This document shows, piece after piece, positions 61,257 through 64,000 of a stretch of DNA of 64,000 bases (position 1 is its first letter; every line of letters begins with the position of its first letter). Location: NCBI RefSeq assembly GCF_000482385.1, contig NZ_AXVD01000011.1:1-64000 (forward strand). The letters run 5' to 3'. The DNA comes from Nocardia sp. CNY236. Lineage in GTDB: Bacteria; Actinomycetota; Actinomycetes; Mycobacteriales; Mycobacteriaceae. The notes beneath the pieces are model-generated. The model was given only the letters and a program-made list of their open reading frames with translations. It ran no database searches and was not told the origin of the DNA. The position numbers and the translations under genes are program-made.

Positions 61257-61967
61257 ATGCAGTCTCATGCGGTATCCAGACGTGATCTGTTCACCTACGT
61301 GGCCGCCGCGACCGTGGTCGGTGCGACCGCCGCGGCTCCGGCGTCCGCCCGTCCCGCGCTCGGTACCTTGGTCGACTATGCGGCCGGCGTTCCCTCGGCC
61401 GCTGCGATCCGCGCTGCTGGCCACATCGGCGTGATCCGATACGTGTCCGATCGCCGCCCCGGCGCCGAGTGGATGACCGGCAAGCCGCTGCGCGCCACGG
61501 AAGTGGAGCAATTGCAGTCGGTCGGACTGCAGATCGTCTCGTGCTACCAATTCGGCAAGGGGCCGACCGCGGACTGGCGCGGTGGGCTGGAGGCGGGAAA
61601 ACGGCACGCCGCGCGGGGGCTGGAGCTGCACCAGGCCGCGGGCGGCCCGGACGATGCGCCGATCTACGCGTCGATCGACGACAACCCCACGGTCGTCGAG
61701 TTCGTCACCATGATCGCGCCGTATCTCCTGGGTTGGCAGACTGTGCTCGGTAGACAACGCACCGGTGTCTATGCGAATACGCCCACCATCGAGTTGGCCG
61801 CTGCGGGTGGACTCGGTTCCTGGTACTGGCAGCACAATTGGGGTACGCCTCCCGGCTTCGTGCACCCTGTTGCGCACCTACACCAGTTCGAGATCGACAA
61901 GCGATCCATCGATGGTGTAGGAATCGACGTCAACACCGTGCTGGCGCCCGAGTTCGGGCAGTGGTGA
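61257..61967 (+). CDS. Tat-secreted DUF1906 glycoside hydrolase-like protein (Rv2525c-like)
   Basis: 236 residues. A twin-arginine signal SRRDLFTYVAAATVVGATAA cleaves after ASA (about residue 31). The DUF1906 TIM-barrel-like domain shows GTLVDYAAGVPSA, IRYVSDRRPG, IVSCYQFGKG, APIYASIDDNP, GVYANT and WYWQHNWG. Homologue Rv2525c of M. tuberculosis is Tat-exported and affects the cell wall. AGGAG lies 7 bases before the ATG. Confidence 0.9.
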   Translation: MQSHAVSRRDLFTYVAAATVVGATAAAPASARPALGTLVDYAAGVPSAAAIRAAGHIGVIRYVSDRRPGAEWMTGKPLRATEVEQLQSVGLQIVSCYQFGKGPTADWRGGLEAGKRHAARGLELHQAAGGPDDAPIYASIDDNPTVVEFVTMIAPYLLGWQTVLGRQRTGVYANTPTIELAAAGGLGSWYWQHNWGTPPGFVHPVAHLHQFEIDKRSIDGVGIDVNTVLAPEFGQW

Positions 61968-62010
61968 TGGTGCCGGCTCGGCAGTGGTAATGGTGCCGGC
62001 GCGGCAGTGG
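61958..62010. repeat. 23-bp tandem repeat at the end of the DUF1906 gene
   Basis: Two units (GCAGTGGTGATGGTGCCGGC + TCG and GCAGTGGTAATGGTGCCGGC + GCG) plus a partial third starting GCAGTGG. The first unit contains the DUF1906 stop codon, so slippage here can duplicate the gene's last codons. Confidence 0.8.
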
Positions 62011-62038
62011 CGACCGGCGTACCTGTTGTGTGGATTCC

Positions 62039-62398
62039 CTAGGTCTGGCAGTGGCTCATCGGTGTGACTCGCAGGTCGGGTTCGTCGTCCGGCACGACTT
62101 GTAGGCGCGGGCGCTCTTCTGGAGCAGCACGATCGCCCAGCCAGGACAACAACGACCATCGAGACAGACCGGAGAAGGCCGAACCGAGGCTGGCGAACGA
62201 AAACGAAGAGATCACCGATCCGAACGACCCCACAGACCCGATCGACAGCACCGATCCGACACTGCCGATGGACAACACCGAATAGGCCGAACCGATCGAC
62301 AGGATCGAGCCTTCGGACCGAATCGACAGAATCGAGCGATGCGAATGCTTGCTCCGGATCGAAAGATCCGGCCGCATCACAGGATCGACGGACGCCAT
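62039..62398 (-). CDS. Protein with serine at every third residue (25 S-x-x triplets), unknown function
   Basis: 119 residues from ATG 62398 (ATG 62377 is an alternative). From about residue 13 serine recurs at every third position for 25 consecutive triplets, the fillers being mostly I, V, L, G, F or A; sub-repeats such as SILSIGSAY and SVLSIGSVG show a nine-residue period. A charged C-terminal tail follows (DRAAPEERPRLQVVPDDEPD). Strict period three suggests a solenoid or a helix of polyproline/3-10 type with one serine face. No signal peptide. GC-rich third positions support real coding. I know no characterised relative. Confidence 0.72.
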   Translation of the reverse strand: MASVDPVMRPDLSIRSKHSHRSILSIRSEGSILSIGSAYSVLSIGSVGSVLSIGSVGSFGSVISSFSFASLGSAFSGLSRWSLLSWLGDRAAPEERPRLQVVPDDEPDLRVTPMSHCQT

Positions 62399-62489
62399 AG
62401 TTAGCGGTCTACCACAGTTCGCGCCCGCGCGCCCGCCGGTCCGGCAGATCCGCGCAGGATGCACCGGAGCGGATCTCGGCCGGTTCGTC

Positions 62490-63275
62490 TCACGCGACGG
62501 TGAAGAAGCCCAGCGTCGGCAGGAACGAGCAGGTTCGCGGCGCAGCGTCGGAGTCGGCTCCAGTGGTCAGCGATCCGCCGATCACGGCGACGATTCGGCC
62601 GGAACCGGTATCGGCGATCGCCGACAGCGTTGCCGGACCACCCGGATTGATCTTGGCTTCGTCGGTCAGCGGCAGAATGCCGGATACACGAGTGTCCAGG
62701 TTCAGCCATTGCACGGTCATCGGCGGGTCCTGAACCGGCGTCGGTGAGGTGGTGCCGAGCGCGGTGAACACGAAACCGGTTTGACTGGCCTGCGGGCCGG
62801 GAGGGGGAAGGGTCGCTGGGCCGGGTACCGCCAGTGCGGTGCCGACCGAGTCCGAGGTGGGGCCGATGCAGCCCTTGCCGACCGTCGGATACAGGAACTG
62901 CGCGATCACCGGGCCGTCCTCCGGCAAATCCGGGCCACCGCCGCCACTGCCGTCCAGGAAGGTGATGATCCGCTCGAGCGTCGACTCGATCTCTGGCGGC
63001 AGGTTCAGCGTCGCCAGCAGGATGCGCGCCTGGTCCAGAATCGCCGCCTGGGGGCCGGCGACATCCGTTGGGCCGGCGATGGCCCCGACGATGGCCGGGA
63101 CGAGCGCGGCCAGCGCGTCCACCGGGACGCCCTCGGGAACCGTCGGAACGACATTCGTCGTTGCGGCCGGTGTGGGCACGGGGGCAGCGATGGCGGTCGT
63201 CGGTGCGACGAGCGTGACACTCGCCGCCAAGGCGAGCGCCGACACCGCGATCCGCGTTCTTCGGGTGCGAAGCAC
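62490..63275 (-). CDS. Secreted Ala/Pro-rich protein of unknown function
   Basis: 261 residues. A classical signal peptide (RRTRIAVSALALAASVTLVA then AIAA) is followed by an Ala/Pro linker, a helical segment (LDQARILLATLNLPPEIEST), a Gly-rich stretch and a beta-rich C-terminal domain with two Cys (GKGCIGP and RTCSFLP) that could form a disulfide. In M. tuberculosis the Ala/Pro-rich exported genes Rv1157c/Rv1158c lie beside pimE (Rv1159); the same neighbourhood here suggests a relative. Confidence 0.75.
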   Translation of the reverse strand: MLRTRRTRIAVSALALAASVTLVAPTTAIAAPVPTPAATTNVVPTVPEGVPVDALAALVPAIVGAIAGPTDVAGPQAAILDQARILLATLNLPPEIESTLERIITFLDGSGGGGPDLPEDGPVIAQFLYPTVGKGCIGPTSDSVGTALAVPGPATLPPPGPQASQTGFVFTALGTTSPTPVQDPPMTVQWLNLDTRVSGILPLTDEAKINPGGPATLSAIADTGSGRIVAVIGGSLTTGADSDAAPRTCSFLPTLGFFTVA

Positions 63276-63525
63276 TGGTCTGGCCGTCCTTAGCTCGGGT
63301 GCATCATGGTTCGATTGCGAAACGCCATCGATTCGGGCTCACTCTAGGGACATTGGGGCTACGTGTACAGCCATTCGTGTCCGAATATTCGTGTGGACGA
63401 TCAGTGTCAGCCGACCATAACCTGTTGGTACTGTTAGTACTGTTACTGGTGTTGAAGTTGATATAAATGTTATCGGTGATTCGAGGGGGCAATCGAGTCG
63501 ATTTCAGCTGCCGCTAGTCTGATTC
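63276..63525. promoter_or_regulatory. AT-rich divergent promoter region before the GT87-type gene
   Basis: 250 bp, much richer in A/T than its surroundings. TATAAA at 63462-63467 is a good -10 candidate for the plus-strand gene. Just upstream are overlapping repeats of TACTGTTA (63429-63445). Confidence 0.4.
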
Positions 63526-64000
63526 GTGCCGTCCGCCCGCAAGTCGCCGCCCGCGCCGTGCGGTCCGGGAAGCCGAGCCGACATACCCGAGCCGAAAGCC
63601 AGCGACTTGAAACGTCATTTCCGATGGGCTGTGCTGGCGCTCGGCGTGTCCGTGTTGGCCCGGTTGCTGTGGATGGTGTTGTCGCCGAACGGGATGAACC
63701 TGGTCGACCTGCACGTCTACGTCGACGGTTCGGCAGCACTGCCGAATGATCGGCTCTACGACTTCACGTATTCCGAGGACACTCCCGATTTCCCGCTACC
63801 GTTCACGTATCCGCCGTTCGCGGCATTGGTCTTCTTCCCGCTGCACTATCTGCCGTTCACCGCTGTAGCCATCGGTTGGCTGCTAGCGGTGACCGCTGCG
63901 CTGTATGCGGTGGTGCGCATTGGTTTCGAACTCGTGCTGGGCGCCGATGCAGTGCGTACGTCACAGTGGCGAGCGGCGACGGCCGGCTGGACCGCGGTGG
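63526..64000 (+). CDS. GT87/PimE-like polyprenyl-phosphate mannosyltransferase, N-terminal part
   Basis: 158 residues from GTG 63526, continuing past the window end. A Pro/Ser-rich cytoplasmic N-terminus, one membrane helix (FRWAVLALGVSVLARLLWMV), then VDLHVYVDGSAALPND with the catalytic-type Asp of GT-C enzymes, LYDFTY and LPFTYPPFAALVF with further helices. The order DLxVY ... LPFTYPP is typical of DUF2029/GT87 mannosyl- and arabinosyltransferases such as PimE, which adds mannose to phosphatidylinositol mannosides outside the membrane. The exact member is uncertain without the rest. Confidence 0.82.
   Translation, partial: MPSARKSPPAPCGPGSRADIPEPKASDLKRHFRWAVLALGVSVLARLLWMVLSPNGMNLVDLHVYVDGSAALPNDRLYDFTYSEDTPDFPLPFTYPPFAALVFFPLHYLPFTAVAIGWLLAVTAALYAVVRIGFELVLGADAVRTSQWRAATAGWTAV

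Noticed and set aside
62064..62285. Plus-strand ORF rich in Asp-Pro-Thr
   Set aside because: It is the complement of the serine-triplet gene; the minus strand has GC-rich third positions and an ordered repeat, while the plus strand reads as a by-product of it.

Overview
The window is high-GC actinobacterial DNA, most probably Nocardia or a close relative (Nocardiaceae). The reasons are GTG starts, many 1-8 nt gene overlaps, ESX (type VII) secretion-associated genes, an LGFP-repeat lipoprotein, an Rv1109c-type lipid-droplet gene, a PimE-like GT-C glycosyltransferase, and a core gene order that follows Mycobacterium tuberculosis Rv1084-Rv1112: DUF255, hemolysin III, short-chain Z-prenyl synthase, coaA, glyA, phoH2, desA2, fumC, glpX, DUF4245, xseB, xseA, Rv1109c, ispH, Rv1111c, ychF. 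The genus is inferred from gene content, not from a marker RNA. I saw no rRNA, tRNA or CRISPR array.

Positions 1-11,200 are a defence island. It holds the 3' half of an IS256-family element, a VapC-like toxin whose antitoxin reading frame runs into the IS end, a broken 56-codon copy of the start of the DUF255 gene, an AbiEi/AbiEii type IV toxin-antitoxin pair with a palindromic operator, and an intact type I restriction-modification operon (hsdM-hsdS-hsdR, minus strand). Last comes a 5'-truncated, frameshifted methylase-specificity fusion. The intact DUF255 gene follows at 11,228, so the island lies between two copies of that gene's 5' end.

Positions 13,283-21,035 separate the DUF255 and hemolysin III homologues, which are near neighbours in M. 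tuberculosis, so this is accessory DNA too. It holds a TetR regulator, an ABC-F ribosome-protection-type ATPase behind a structured leader with a well-formed upstream ORF, and a three-gene ESX-type cassette (EspC-like protein, large WXG/TPR-region protein, lipoprotein). It ends with a lower-GC FAD oxidoreductase flanked by a 49-bp direct repeat copied from the hemolysin III 3' end, next to a transposase remnant.

Positions 21,036-38,452 are mostly housekeeping: prenyl diphosphate synthesis, CoA, one-carbon metabolism, a PIN-PhoH RNase/helicase, fumarase, class II fructose bisphosphatase, exonuclease VII and IspH. Positions 38,576-52,128 add a DNA-repair group (sbcD-sbcC; alkA-ogt), cstA with a YbdD partner, and a carbohydrate ABC importer without its own ATPase, before the ychF GTPase.

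Positions 52,166-64,000 hold a CsoR/CstR-type regulator with three matching TATCCCC/GGGGATA operators over three transcription units (itself, an AhpD-like protein, a SAM methyltransferase), and a 53-residue Cys-rich mini-protein. A pure IPT/TIG-repeat protein follows, then an 8-bp microsatellite, a complete osmoprotectant ABC transporter, an internally duplicated protein of unknown family, a Tat-secreted DUF1906 protein, a protein with serine at every third residue for 25 triplets, a secreted Ala/Pro-rich protein, and the start of a GT87-type mannosyltransferase gene.
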